The position numbers and the translations under genes are program-made. This document shows positions 43,215-51,450 of a stretch of 64,000 nucleotides of DNA, piece after piece. The DNA lies in contig NZ_JAMHIW010000002.1 of assembly GCF_023896955.1 (NCBI RefSeq), positions 372,001 through 436,000 of the forward strand. Reading direction: 5' to 3'. Under the pieces are notes generated by a model, which had not been told where the DNA came from, searched no databases, and saw only the letters and a list, made by a program, of their open reading frames with translations. Source of the DNA: Micromonospora sp. RHAY321. Lineage in GTDB: Bacteria > Actinomycetota > Actinomycetes > Mycobacteriales > Micromonosporaceae. How positions within the stretch are numbered: position 1 is the stretch's first letter; each line of letters starts with the position of its first letter.

Positions 43215-45971
43215 ATGGCAGGCCAGCACGAGGGTTTTGCTCTCGGCGTCGACCTCGGTACGTCCAACACCGTCGCGGTGCTGCGCTGGCCTGATGGGCG
43301 GACCCGTCCGCTGCTCATGGATGGTCAACCGGTCAGTCCGTCCGGTGTGTACGCCGACCCGGACGGCACGCTGCACGCCGGATGGGACGCCCGACGGCTG
43401 GCGCAGGCCGACCCGGCCCGGTTCGAGGCGAACCCGAAACGACGGGTGGACGACCCGGCGGTGCTGCTCGGCGACCGCCCGTACCCGCCGGCGGAGCTGC
43501 TCGCCGCGGTGCTGGCGGCGGTCGGGCGGGCCGCGGTGAGCAGCGTCGGCTTCCTTCCTCCGGCCGTGCTCACCTGCCCGGCTGCCTGGGACGCGACCCG
43601 GCGGCAGGTGCTCGGCGACGCGCTGATGCGGGCGGGCTGGCCGCAGGCCGCCGAGCACACCCTCGCCGGGCCGACGCCGCCGGGCACCCGACTGCTGCGC
43701 GAGCCGGTGGCCGCCGCCCGCTACTACACGCAGGTGCTGCACCGGCCGGTGCCGGTCGGCGGCGCGATCGCGGTGTTCGACTTCGGTGGCGGGACCCTGG
43801 ACGTCGCCGTGCTGCGCAACGAGGGCGCCGACCCGTGGGGTGACTCCGGCTTCAGCGTGGTCGCCGACGGCGGCCTGCCCGACCTCGGTGGCCTGGATCT
43901 CGACGCCGCGCTGGTCCAGCGGGTCGGTGAGCTGGTCGGCGACCGGCACGCCGCGCTGTGGGCCCGGCTGCTGCACCCGGCGGACGCGGCGCAGCGCCGC
44001 GACCAGATCCGGCTGTGGGACGAGGTCCGGGGCGCGAAGGAGACCCTCTCCCGGTCCACCGTGGCGCCGGTCGCGGTGCCCGGGGTGGGCGAGGCCGTGC
44101 GGCTGACCCGGGCGGACGTGGAGCGGGTGGCCACGCCGCTGCTGCGCCGCGCGGTGGATCGGGCCCGGGAGGTGATCGCCGCAGCCGGGCTGAGCCCCGA
44201 CCAGTTGTCCGGGCTGTTCCTGGTCGGCGGCTCGTCGCGGATCCCGCTGGTGGCCCGCATGCTGCACGCCGAGCTGGGGGTGGCGCCGACGGTGCTGGAC
44301 CAGCCCGAGTTGCCGGTGGCCGAGGGCGCGCTGACCGACCTGCCGCTGCGCAGACCGCTGGCGGTGCCGGCGTACGCGGGACCGCCCGTCGCCCCGCCCG
44401 CACCGGCCGGAGTACCCGCACCGGCTCCGCCGGGCCCGTCCACGCCGCCGGTGCCGGTCTCACCGGCCGGAACGCCGTTCGCGCCGACGCCGCCCGCCCC
44501 CGAGACCGCGCCGACCGTGCCGGCCAAGTCGGGTCCCGCCGCGCCGACCGTGCCGGGGTCGGCGGGCGTACCCCCGACCCTGCCCGGCGGGTCCACGTCG
44601 CCGGCCAGCGGGCCGCGCTGGCGGCGGGCCCGCTGGGTGGTGCTCGGCGCGGTGCTCGCCCTGGCCGGGGTGGTGACCGCGGCGACGCTCTACTACACCC
44701 GGGACCGCTACCCGGACCTGGAGTTCCGGTCGCTGCTTGAGCTGTCCCGCCCCACTGCCGGCGCCGAGCGGCCCGCGGGCATGTGGACGGCGGTGCTCGG
44801 CGACCGGGCCTATCTCGGGTACCCGCTGCCGGACGACCGCCTGGAGGTGGTGGGCGTCGACGCCGCCACGGGTGACCAGCTGTGGCGCAAGCAGACCGCC
44901 GTCACCGCCGAGGACTGGGCCGGGTTGGTCGCCGTCCCGGGGGCGGTCGCGGTCCTCGCCGACGCCCCGGGCGACAGCACCCCCCGGGAACTCGCCGTGC
45001 TGGACGGCCGCTCGGGCACCCAACGCTGGCACCGGGCGATCCGTGGTGACGACGACGTCTACTTCGCCGACGACGCGGCGGTGGTGGTGGACCGGGACGC
45101 CGGCCAGCTCGTCGGGCTGCGGCTGAGCGACGGCAGGGCCAAGTGGACCCGGCCCAACCCCCGTGACCAGTACGGCGGTGGCCGTACCGTCGTCCTACCG
45201 GTGGGCAGTGATGAGGCGTCCGGTGGTCCCGCGTTCCTCGACGGCACGCCCCGCAACCCCTGGACGGGCGAGGACCGGCGGCTGGTGCAGGTCGGTGCGG
45301 ACCGGTCGGTGCGGCTGCTCGACATGTCGTCCGGCGCCGTGCTGCGCGAGTGGGGGAGTGTCGCCGACCTCGACGACCTGCTGGTGGCGCACGAGGACCG
45401 GCTGTACGTGGCCGCCAACGACGGCGGGTACCAGCTCCTGGCGTACGACCTGGGTTCCGACGCGGAGCCGGTGGTGCTCTACCGGGCCGGGGACGACCAG
45501 CGTCGGCCGAAGGAGCTGGTGGCCTGCGGCAAGCGGCGGGCCTGCCTGCTGGAGGTGCCGGACAGCGACGCCGCCCGCACCGAGGTCGTGGCGGCGACCG
45601 AGGGTGAGCGCCCGAGCCGCTGGCCGGCGCCGGGCGTGACCCGCCTCGTTCCGCTCGGTGAACAACTGCTCGGCCAGCGGGAGTACCCGGAGCCGACGGT
45701 CAGCCTCTTCGACGCCTCTGGCAAGACGGTGCTGCGCGACCGTCGCGGGGTGGCGGCCCGGTTGGACGAGGGCAACGTGCTGGTCTTCGCCAAGGCGCCC
45801 AGCACGGTGGCGGACAATCGGGTCCTGGCCGGCGTGTGGGCCGAGTCGGGTGAGGTCGACGAGCTGGGTGAACTCCAGGACGTCCGCAGCGCGTCCTGCT
45901 CGTGGAACACCCGGGTGATCGCCTGCGGGGCGGAGAAGGACTTCGTGGTGTATCGCTTCGCCAACGACTGA
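43215..45971 (+). CDS. Hsp70-family ATPase fused through a membrane helix to a PQQ-like beta-propeller
   Basis: 918 residues. Residues about 1-375 are an Hsp70/actin ATPase: GVDLGTSNTVAVLRW, VFDFGGGTLDVAVLR, FLVGGSSRIPLVARML. No peptide-binding domain follows. A Pro/Ala/Thr-rich linker (about 385-470) leads to a membrane helix at about 473-493 and then a WD/PQQ-like repeat region (about 520-918), with GVDAATGDQLWRKQT and AVLDGRSGTQRWHRA as repeat signatures. The propeller should face outside, linking extracellular binding to the cytoplasmic ATPase. GGAGG lies about 10 nt before the ATG. Confidence 0.82.
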   Translation: MAGQHEGFALGVDLGTSNTVAVLRWPDGRTRPLLMDGQPVSPSGVYADPDGTLHAGWDARRLAQADPARFEANPKRRVDDPAVLLGDRPYPPAELLAAVLAAVGRAAVSSVGFLPPAVLTCPAAWDATRRQVLGDALMRAGWPQAAEHTLAGPTPPGTRLLREPVAAARYYTQVLHRPVPVGGAIAVFDFGGGTLDVAVLRNEGADPWGDSGFSVVADGGLPDLGGLDLDAALVQRVGELVGDRHAALWARLLHPADAAQRRDQIRLWDEVRGAKETLSRSTVAPVAVPGVGEAVRLTRADVERVATPLLRRAVDRAREVIAAAGLSPDQLSGLFLVGGSSRIPLVARMLHAELGVAPTVLDQPELPVAEGALTDLPLRRPLAVPAYAGPPVAPPAPAGVPAPAPPGPSTPPVPVSPAGTPFAPTPPAPETAPTVPAKSGPAAPTVPGSAGVPPTLPGGSTSPASGPRWRRARWVVLGAVLALAGVVTAATLYYTRDRYPDLEFRSLLELSRPTAGAERPAGMWTAVLGDRAYLGYPLPDDRLEVVGVDAATGDQLWRKQTAVTAEDWAGLVAVPGAVAVLADAPGDSTPRELAVLDGRSGTQRWHRAIRGDDDVYFADDAAVVVDRDAGQLVGLRLSDGRAKWTRPNPRDQYGGGRTVVLPVGSDEASGGPAFLDGTPRNPWTGEDRRLVQVGADRSVRLLDMSSGAVLREWGSVADLDDLLVAHEDRLYVAANDGGYQLLAYDLGSDAEPVVLYRAGDDQRRPKELVACGKRRACLLEVPDSDAARTEVVAATEGERPSRWPAPGVTRLVPLGEQLLGQREYPEPTVSLFDASGKTVLRDRRGVAARLDEGNVLVFAKAPSTVADNRVLAGVWAESGEVDELGELQDVRSASCSWNTRVIACGAEKDFVVYRFAND

Positions 45972-45989
45972 CCCCCCGCCGGGGGTCAG
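45968..45989. terminator. Bidirectional terminator
   Basis: CTGACCCCC (45968-45976), 4-nt loop, GGGGGTCAG (45981-45989): a perfect 9-bp stem between convergent stops at 45971 and 45991. Confidence 0.7.
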
Positions 45990-45990
45990 G

Positions 45991-46422
45991 TCAGGCGCGG
46001 AGGATGTCGGTGCCGTCCACCCGGACGGGGATCTCCGTCAGGCCCCGGGTGGCGGGGCCGCCGAGCCGGGCGCCGTCGCCGGCCGAGAAGGTGGAGTTGT
46101 GCGCGGGACAGGTGATCACCCCGTCGCGGGGAGCGCCGACCCGCACGCCCTGGTGCGGGCAGGTCGCGTCGTACGCCGTGAAGGTGCCGGCCTCGGGCTG
46201 CACGACCAGCACGCCGTCGACCACCGTGCCACCGCCGACCGGGACATCGCCGGTACGGGCCAGCACGGTGCCGGCCGTGGCGGCCGCACCGCCCGCCGGG
46301 GTGTCGCCGGCCCCGCAGGCGCTGAGAAGTCCGGCGGCGCCGACCGCGCCGGCCCCGGTCAGCAGCGCCCTCCGGCTCAGGCACCAGCGGTTGTCGCGGA
46401 GGAAGTCCTGCCCGTCGTACAC
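45991..46422 (-). CDS. Rieske [2Fe-2S] lipoprotein with Tat-type signal
   Basis: 143 residues. SRRALLTGAG is a twin-arginine signal and LLSAC a lipobox, so the protein is folded before export and lipid-anchored. The Rieske ligands are CPHQG and CPAHN, followed by STFSAGDGARLGGPATRGL. A small electron carrier of unknown partner. GTG at 46422 is preferred because GGAGAGG lies 8-9 nt upstream; the GTG at 46431 has no usable spacing. Confidence 0.87.
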   Translation of the reverse strand: MYDGQDFLRDNRWCLSRRALLTGAGAVGAAGLLSACGAGDTPAGGAAATAGTVLARTGDVPVGGGTVVDGVLVVQPEAGTFTAYDATCPHQGVRVGAPRDGVITCPAHNSTFSAGDGARLGGPATRGLTEIPVRVDGTDILRA

Positions 46423-46630
46423 CGTCGTCACCTCTCCGTCGGCGGACCGGACCGCTGTGGTCCCGGGCGCCGCTGCCGCTGGTCGGCGGCGGCGCGGCCG
46501 GACAGGTCCGGTGGTTCGCCGGACCAGCCTGCCCCACGCGGCTGAACGTCAGATGCGACGACGCTGAATGGCGGCTGGGTGCCGGCGGTGGGCCGCAGAT
46601 GCCCGCCGGGGCGGCCCGTACGATGCTCCG

Positions 46631-47203
46631 GTGATTCTTCGGGGTTCGGTCCGGGCCGATCGTCCGCTGGTGGTACTCGCTGTCGAGGAGGAGGCGCGGT
46701 ACCTCCCTCCGGAGCTGCCGGTGCTGCTCACCGGGATGGGCAAGGTGAACGCCGCCAGCGCGGTGGCGGCGGTGCTGGCGGCCGGGCCGCGCCCCGCCCT
46801 GGTGCTCAACCTGGGCACCGCTGGCGCGCTGCGCCCCGGGTGGGGCGGCATCCACGAGGTCGCCACCGTGCTCCAGCACGACCTGGACACCGCCCTGCTG
46901 CGCACGCTCACCGGCCAGACCTACGGCGCGCCGCTTCCGCTGGCCGCCGAGGGCGCGGTGCTCGCCACCGGCGACACGTTCGTGGCCGACGACGCGGCGC
47001 GGGACCGGTTGGCGCAGCGCGCAGACCTGGTCGACATGGAGGGGTACGCGATCGCCTGGGCCGCCAGTCAGGCCGGCGTACCGTGCCGCCTGGTCAAGCA
47101 GGTCAGCGACCAGGCGGGGGAGGGTGCGGCCCGGACGTGGCGGGAGTCGGTGGACGACTGCGCCCGGGACCTCGCCGACTGGGCCGGCCGTCACCTCGCC
47201 TGA
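46631..47203 (+). CDS. Nucleosidase (MTA/SAH nucleosidase-like, phosphorylase superfamily)
   Basis: 190 residues. LTGMGKVNAASAVAAVL, LVLNLGTAGAL and the ribose-binding VDMEGYAIAWAA are the family landmarks. It hydrolyses a purine-type N-glycosidic bond, possibly 5'-methylthioadenosine or S-adenosylhomocysteine; it is shorter than E. coli Mtn, so the substrate is left open. Convergent with the LtrA gene 10 bp away. Confidence 0.82.
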   Translation: MILRGSVRADRPLVVLAVEEEARYLPPELPVLLTGMGKVNAASAVAAVLAAGPRPALVLNLGTAGALRPGWGGIHEVATVLQHDLDTALLRTLTGQTYGAPLPLAAEGAVLATGDTFVADDAARDRLAQRADLVDMEGYAIAWAASQAGVPCRLVKQVSDQAGEGAARTWRESVDDCARDLADWAGRHLA

Positions 47204-47212
47204 CGGTCGGGG

Positions 47213-48391
47213 TCACTCGCCCGGCCGCCACAGTCGCAGGCCCGGCGTGGTCTCCGGGGTGTGGCCGGGGGTCAGGATGTGACCGGCCAGCCCGAGCGCC
47301 ACGATCCCGGCGACCGACAGGGGCGGCCATCCGCCCGCCCACGGCAGCACCAGCAGCGGCAGCAACTGCCAGACCAACCGCCGCCACGGCACGACCGCGG
47401 TCACCAACCAGGTGAACAGGACGCGGCCGAGCACGAACAGCATCGGGCCACCGATGATCAGCACGAGCCACCGCGCCGGCGTCGCTCCGGTCGGTCGTGC
47501 GGCGACCAGGTCGAAGGAGGCCGCCGTGCCGATCACGCCGGTCAGCATCACCAGATGTGTGTACGGAGCCACCCGGGACGCCTTGCGCGTGTCCGCCCCG
47601 GCCTTCAGCAACTTGCCGGCCTGAAAGACGTAGATCTGCCAGAGCAGCAGCATGGTGGCGAAGGCGCAGAGCAGGGCGGAGAGCCGGAGGCGGTCGAGAT
47701 CCATCCGGCTGACTTCCAGAATGGGCACCAGAATGATGTCGCCGAGGGCCAGGATGATGAACTGCTGGTACCGCTCGCCCAGGTGCTCGGTGGTCCGGTC
47801 GTACTGCTCGAGGGGCACCCGGCCCAGCCCGGGCGTCGGGTACCGAACCGCTGCGGAGACCAGGTCGATCACTATCGCGACCGTCCAGAATTCCCAGTTC
47901 GGCGTGCCGGTCAGGGCTCCGGTGATCCAGAGCACGCCGGAGACGACGAACCAGAACAGGAACCGTGTGGCCCGCTCCGTGGCCGCCCGGTGCCGCTGTC
48001 GGTGCAACGTGGTGACCAGGACGACGCCGCGCACCACGTGCGTGGTGGTGTAAGCGATCGCGAAGACCATGGCGTGCCCGGCAGACAGCATCGGCAGAGC
48101 GGCCGCCATCCCCACCGAGCCCACCATGGCGACCATCAGGATGGCCTGGATCGGGCGCTGGTCCGGGTCGTAGAACTCGGTTGTCGTGGAGGTGACCGAC
48201 CAGGTCCACCAGATCGCCGCCAGCGTCAGGAGCACCGGCCCGGCACCGGTCCAGGGCTCGCGTTCGGCGATCAGCTTCGAGACCATGGCGAGCGCGGCCA
48301 CGAAGACGACGTCGAAGAGCAGCTCCAGCAGCGTGGCCCGGGCCGACCCGTTCGGCCGGCGTACCAGCGCCGTGCTGCCTCCCGTGGTCAT
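47213..48391 (-). CDS. ltrA: LtrA-type (low temperature requirement A) membrane protein
   Basis: 392 residues, about ten to eleven membrane helices. It begins with the family signature LELLFDVVFVAALAMVS and has WWTWSVTSTTTEFYD and GERYQQFIILALGDIILVP. Molecular function is unknown; the name comes from a Listeria cold-growth phenotype. The ATG at 48391 is chosen because the conserved region begins soon after it. Confidence 0.85.
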   Translation of the reverse strand: MTTGGSTALVRRPNGSARATLLELLFDVVFVAALAMVSKLIAEREPWTGAGPVLLTLAAIWWTWSVTSTTTEFYDPDQRPIQAILMVAMVGSVGMAAALPMLSAGHAMVFAIAYTTTHVVRGVVLVTTLHRQRHRAATERATRFLFWFVVSGVLWITGALTGTPNWEFWTVAIVIDLVSAAVRYPTPGLGRVPLEQYDRTTEHLGERYQQFIILALGDIILVPILEVSRMDLDRLRLSALLCAFATMLLLWQIYVFQAGKLLKAGADTRKASRVAPYTHLVMLTGVIGTAASFDLVAARPTGATPARWLVLIIGGPMLFVLGRVLFTWLVTAVVPWRRLVWQLLPLLVLPWAGGWPPLSVAGIVALGLAGHILTPGHTPETTPGLRLWRPGE

Positions 48392-48567
48392 GCCCGGCCT
48401 CCCGCCGCATCCTCCGAGGATTATCGGCGGCACCGGCTCGGCGCGTCCCTGGATCGGCGATTCCCGCCGATCCCGGTCACACGGCGGCCGACCGGAGGTT
48501 GCCATGCCGCCGATCAACGGGCGATGCTTGATGACATCCACATATCTCGATCTCTGCGGAGGCTCGG

Positions 48568-49431
48568 ATGCGCCGCTCCCCGCTCGTCGCCCTCGTCCTG
48601 ACCGCCCTCCTGCTCCTCACGCCCGGCGCGGCGCAGGCCGCCGTCCCCGACCGGGCCGCCCCCGCCCCGCGGACCGCCGACCCTGCCGCGCTGGCCGGGG
48701 TACGCACTGCCGGCACCGCCTGGGGCCTCGACCCGGCCACCGGTCGGATGACCATCACCGTCGATGACACCGTGGCCCCCGCCGAGGTGGCGGCACTGCG
48801 GGCGGTGGCCGACCGCGCCGGCGCGCTGCTGCGCCGGGAGCCCGGAACGCTGCGGACCCTGATCGCCGGCGGGCAGGGCATCTACGGCGGCGGTGGCCGC
48901 TGCTCGCTCGGCGCCAACGTGCGCAGCGGCACCACCTACTACGTGATCACCGCCGGGCACTGCACCGCGGCTGCCAGTTCCTGGTACGCCGACAGCGCAC
49001 AGACCACCGTGCTCGGCGTCCGTACCGCGACCAGCTTTCCCAACAACGACTACGGCGTGATCCGCTACACCGGCCGGATCGCCCATCCCAGCGCCGTCTA
49101 CACCTACCCCGGCCTGCTGACCATCTACGGCGCCGGCAGCGCGTACGTCGGTCAGGCCGTCTGCCGCAGCGGCGCCACCACCGGGGTGCGGTGCGGCAGT
49201 GTCACCGGGCTCAACCAGACCGTCAACTACTCCGGCGGCGTGGTCTACGGCCTGATCCGGACCAACATCTGCGCCGAGCCGGGCGACAGCGGCGGACCGC
49301 TCTACGTGGCGGCCACCGGAACGATCATCGGCATCCTCTCCGGCGGCAGCGGCAACTGCACCTCCGGCGGCACCACCTACTACCAGCCCATCGGGGAGGC
49401 GCTGGCCGCGCACGGGCTGACGCTGCCCTGA
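48568..49431 (+). CDS. Secreted S1-family serine protease (streptogrisin/alpha-lytic type)
   Basis: 287 residues. Signal peptide to about residue 25, then a short propeptide of about 75 residues, then the mature protease. Catalytic triad: His in VITAGHCTA, Asp in NNDYGVIRY, Ser in [10 protein letters not shown]. Three Cys pairs are positioned as in streptogrisins. A secreted endopeptidase made as a zymogen. The propeptide is shorter than in alpha-lytic protease. Confidence 0.88.
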   Translation: MRRSPLVALVLTALLLLTPGAAQAAVPDRAAPAPRTADPAALAGVRTAGTAWGLDPATGRMTITVDDTVAPAEVAALRAVADRAGALLRREPGTLRTLIAGGQGIYGGGGRCSLGANVRSGTTYYVITAGHCTAAASSWYADSAQTTVLGVRTATSFPNNDYGVIRYTGRIAHPSAVYTYPGLLTIYGAGSAYVGQAVCRSGATTGVRCGSVTGLNQTVNYSGGVVYGLIRTNICAEPGDSGGPLYVAATGTIIGILSGGSGNCTSGGTTYYQPIGEALAAHGLTLP

Positions 49432-49437
49432 CCCGTC

Positions 49438-49479
49438 GTTGCGCTCGGCGCAACCGGTTGCCCGTTCCCTGCAACGGGC
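49438..49479. promoter_or_regulatory. Hairpins and a 12-bp palindrome before the KDG kinase gene
   Basis: GTTGCGC/GCGCAAC (49438-49444 and 49448-49454) and GCCCGTT/AACGGGC (49460-49466 and 49473-49479) flank the palindrome GCAACCGGTTGC (49450-49461). The CG-centred palindrome suits a LacI- or GntR-type operator for the kinase operon; the first hairpin may also end the protease transcript. Confidence 0.45.
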
Positions 49480-49522
49480 CTAGGCTCGGCGGCACCCCGG
49501 ACCCCGCCGCGAGGACGAGTGC

Positions 49523-50545
49523 ATGCCGCCCGAGCCCCGACACGACCCCGCGACCGCCCCGGCCGGCCCTCCGCCGGTCGAGGTGGCCACGGTGGGGGAG
49601 ACGATGGTCGTGCTCTGTCCCGCGCCGGGCGAGCCACTGGAGCAGGCCGAGCGGGTCGCCGTCTCGGTCGGCGGCGCCGAGTCCAACGTGGCCGGCTACC
49701 TGGCCCGGCTCGGGCACCGGGCCGCCTGGGTGAGCCGGGTCGGCGACGACCCGTTCGGGCGGGCCGTCGTCCGGCACGTCGCCGCCGGCGGCGTCCGCGT
49801 CGACCTGGTCACCGTGGACCCGACCGCGCCCACCGGGCTGTACGTCAAGGACCCGGGCCCGACGGCGACCGCCGTGCACTACTACCGCGCCGGGTCGGCC
49901 GCCTCCCGGATGGATCCCAGCGACCTGACCGACCCTCGGCTGGCCGGCGCCCGGGTGCTGCACCTGTCCGGGATCACCCCGGCGCTCTCCGCCACCTGTT
50001 GGGCGCTGGTCGAGCACGCCGTGACCGACCGGCCGCTGCCGGGGGCGCTGATCAGCTTCGACGTCAACCATCGGGCGCCGCTCTGGCCCGCCGACCGGGC
50101 CGCGCCGGTGCTGCGCGACCTGGCCGACCGCAGTGATGTGGTCTTCGTCGGTCAGGACGAGGCGGACGCCCTCTGGGGCACCACCGATCCGGAGGCGGTG
50201 CGCCGGCTGCTGCCGGGCCCGGACACGGTGGTGGTCAAGGACGGCGCGGTGGGCGCCACCGCCCTGTGCCGCGACGCCGAGCCGGTCTTCGTCCCGGCGC
50301 CCCGGGTCACGGTCGTCGAGCCGGTCGGCGCCGGGGACGCCTTCGCCGCCGGCTACCTCGCCGGGCTGCTGCGCGGCCTCGATCCGGTACGCCGGCTGCG
50401 CCTCGGTCACCTGGTCGCCGCGCAGGCGCTGGGCAGCAGCGGCGACAACGCCCCACTGCCACCGTGGACCTGGTTCGATCGGCTGCTCGACGCCCCCACC
50501 GACGCCTGGTCACCGCTGGACCTGACCGGCCCGAGAGAGGTCTGA
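49523..50545 (+). CDS. kdgK: PfkB-family sugar kinase, probably 2-keto-3-deoxygluconate kinase
   Basis: 340 residues. Ribokinase fold with VGETMVVLCP, substrate loop SVGGAESNVAGYLARLG, and the catalytic VGAGDAFAAGYLAG. The adjacent KDPG aldolase makes KDG kinase the best specific call: KDG to KDPG, then pyruvate and glyceraldehyde 3-phosphate. About 18 Pro-rich residues precede the domain. Followed 3 bp later by a regulator remnant. Confidence 0.85.
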   Translation: MPPEPRHDPATAPAGPPPVEVATVGETMVVLCPAPGEPLEQAERVAVSVGGAESNVAGYLARLGHRAAWVSRVGDDPFGRAVVRHVAAGGVRVDLVTVDPTAPTGLYVKDPGPTATAVHYYRAGSAASRMDPSDLTDPRLAGARVLHLSGITPALSATCWALVEHAVTDRPLPGALISFDVNHRAPLWPADRAAPVLRDLADRSDVVFVGQDEADALWGTTDPEAVRRLLPGPDTVVVKDGAVGATALCRDAEPVFVPAPRVTVVEPVGAGDAFAAGYLAGLLRGLDPVRRLRLGHLVAAQALGSSGDNAPLPPWTWFDRLLDAPTDAWSPLDLTGPREV

Positions 50546-50548
50546 GGC

Positions 50549-50719
50549 ATGTCTTGCGTGGCGGCCCCGGTGCGGCACGTCGACGGCGCGGTGACCGCGG
50601 CCGTGTCGGTGACCGCCCCGACGGTGGTGGCCACCCTCGCCGACCTGCGACGACTGCTGCCCCGACTGCTGAGCACCACGCAGCGGATCTCCCGCGACCT
50701 CGGATGGAGTGGACCATGA
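50549..50719 (+). pseudogene. C-terminal remnant of an IclR-family regulator
   Basis: A 56-codon ORF encodes MSCVAAPVRHVDGAVTAAVS, then a helix ending RISRDLGWSGP. This is the last segment of IclR regulators (CxAAPVxDxxGxVxAAxSV...ISxxLG), normally preceded by about 190 residues with the DNA-binding domain, which are missing. It begins 4 bp after the kinase stop and its own stop overlaps the aldolase ATG, so translational coupling was kept. Probably a deletion remnant. Confidence 0.65.
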
Positions 50720-51333
50720 CCACACTGGACTTCGATCATGTCTTCGGCGCCGCCCGGGTGATGGCGATCCTGCGCGGCCTGCCGGTGGCGGAGACCGTCC
50801 GGCTCGCCGGGAGGGCCTGGGACCTCGGCATCGACGTGGTGGAGGTGCCGGTGGCCACCGCCGACGCGGTGCCGGCGCTGCGCGCCGCCGTCGAGGCGGG
50901 CGCGGAGCGCGGCAGGATCGTCGGCGCCGGCACGGTGCTCGGCATCGAGCAGGTGACCGCGGCGGCCGACGCCGGTGCCGCCTTCACCGTCGCGCCCGGC
51001 CTGGACCTGGCGGTCGCCGACGCCGCCGCCGCGCGGGGCCTGCCCCACCTGCCGGGCGTGGCCACCCCGACCGAGGCGCAGCAGGCGCTGCGGCACGGCC
51101 TCACCTGGCTCAAGGCGTTCCCCGCGATCTCCCTGGGCCCGGCCTGGTTCCGGGCCGTCGCCGGCCCGCTGCCGCAGCTGCGCTTCGTCGCCACCGGCGG
51201 CCTCGACGCGGGCAACGCCGGCGAGTTCCTGGCCGCCGGCGTACGGGTGGTGGCCGTCGGCTCGGCGCTGGCCGACCCCGACCAGCTGGACCGACTCGCC
51301 GAGCTGGTCGCCCTCGGAGCGCCCAACCGCTGA
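50716..51333 (+). CDS. eda: KDPG/KHG aldolase
   Basis: 205 residues. VMAILRGLP, catalytic-region Glu in IDVVEVPVAT, GAGTVLGIEQV, the Schiff-base Lys in TWLKAFPA, and GGLDAGNAGEFLAAG. Class I aldolase cleaving 2-keto-3-deoxy-6-phosphogluconate to pyruvate and glyceraldehyde 3-phosphate. Start overlaps the IclR remnant stop (ATGA). Works directly after the kinase at 49523. Confidence 0.88.
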   Translation: MTTLDFDHVFGAARVMAILRGLPVAETVRLAGRAWDLGIDVVEVPVATADAVPALRAAVEAGAERGRIVGAGTVLGIEQVTAAADAGAAFTVAPGLDLAVADAAAARGLPHLPGVATPTEAQQALRHGLTWLKAFPAISLGPAWFRAVAGPLPQLRFVATGGLDAGNAGEFLAAGVRVVAVGSALADPDQLDRLAELVALGAPNR

Positions 51334-51349
51334 CGCCCGGGGTGGCGGG

Positions 51350-51367
51350 TTTGCGCCATGGCGTAAA
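51350..51367. promoter_or_regulatory. Near-perfect palindrome upstream of the S8 protease
   Basis: TTTGCGCCA / TGGCGTAAA: eight of nine positions pair. It lies about 85-100 bp before the TTG start at 51451 and is a candidate operator. Confidence 0.45.
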
Positions 51368-51450
51368 GGCGTCGGTGGGAGGCGGCAGTCGGGGACGGGC
51401 GTTGCGCCGATGCTGTGCTGCGTACCGCTCCTCGACACAAAGAGGTCATC

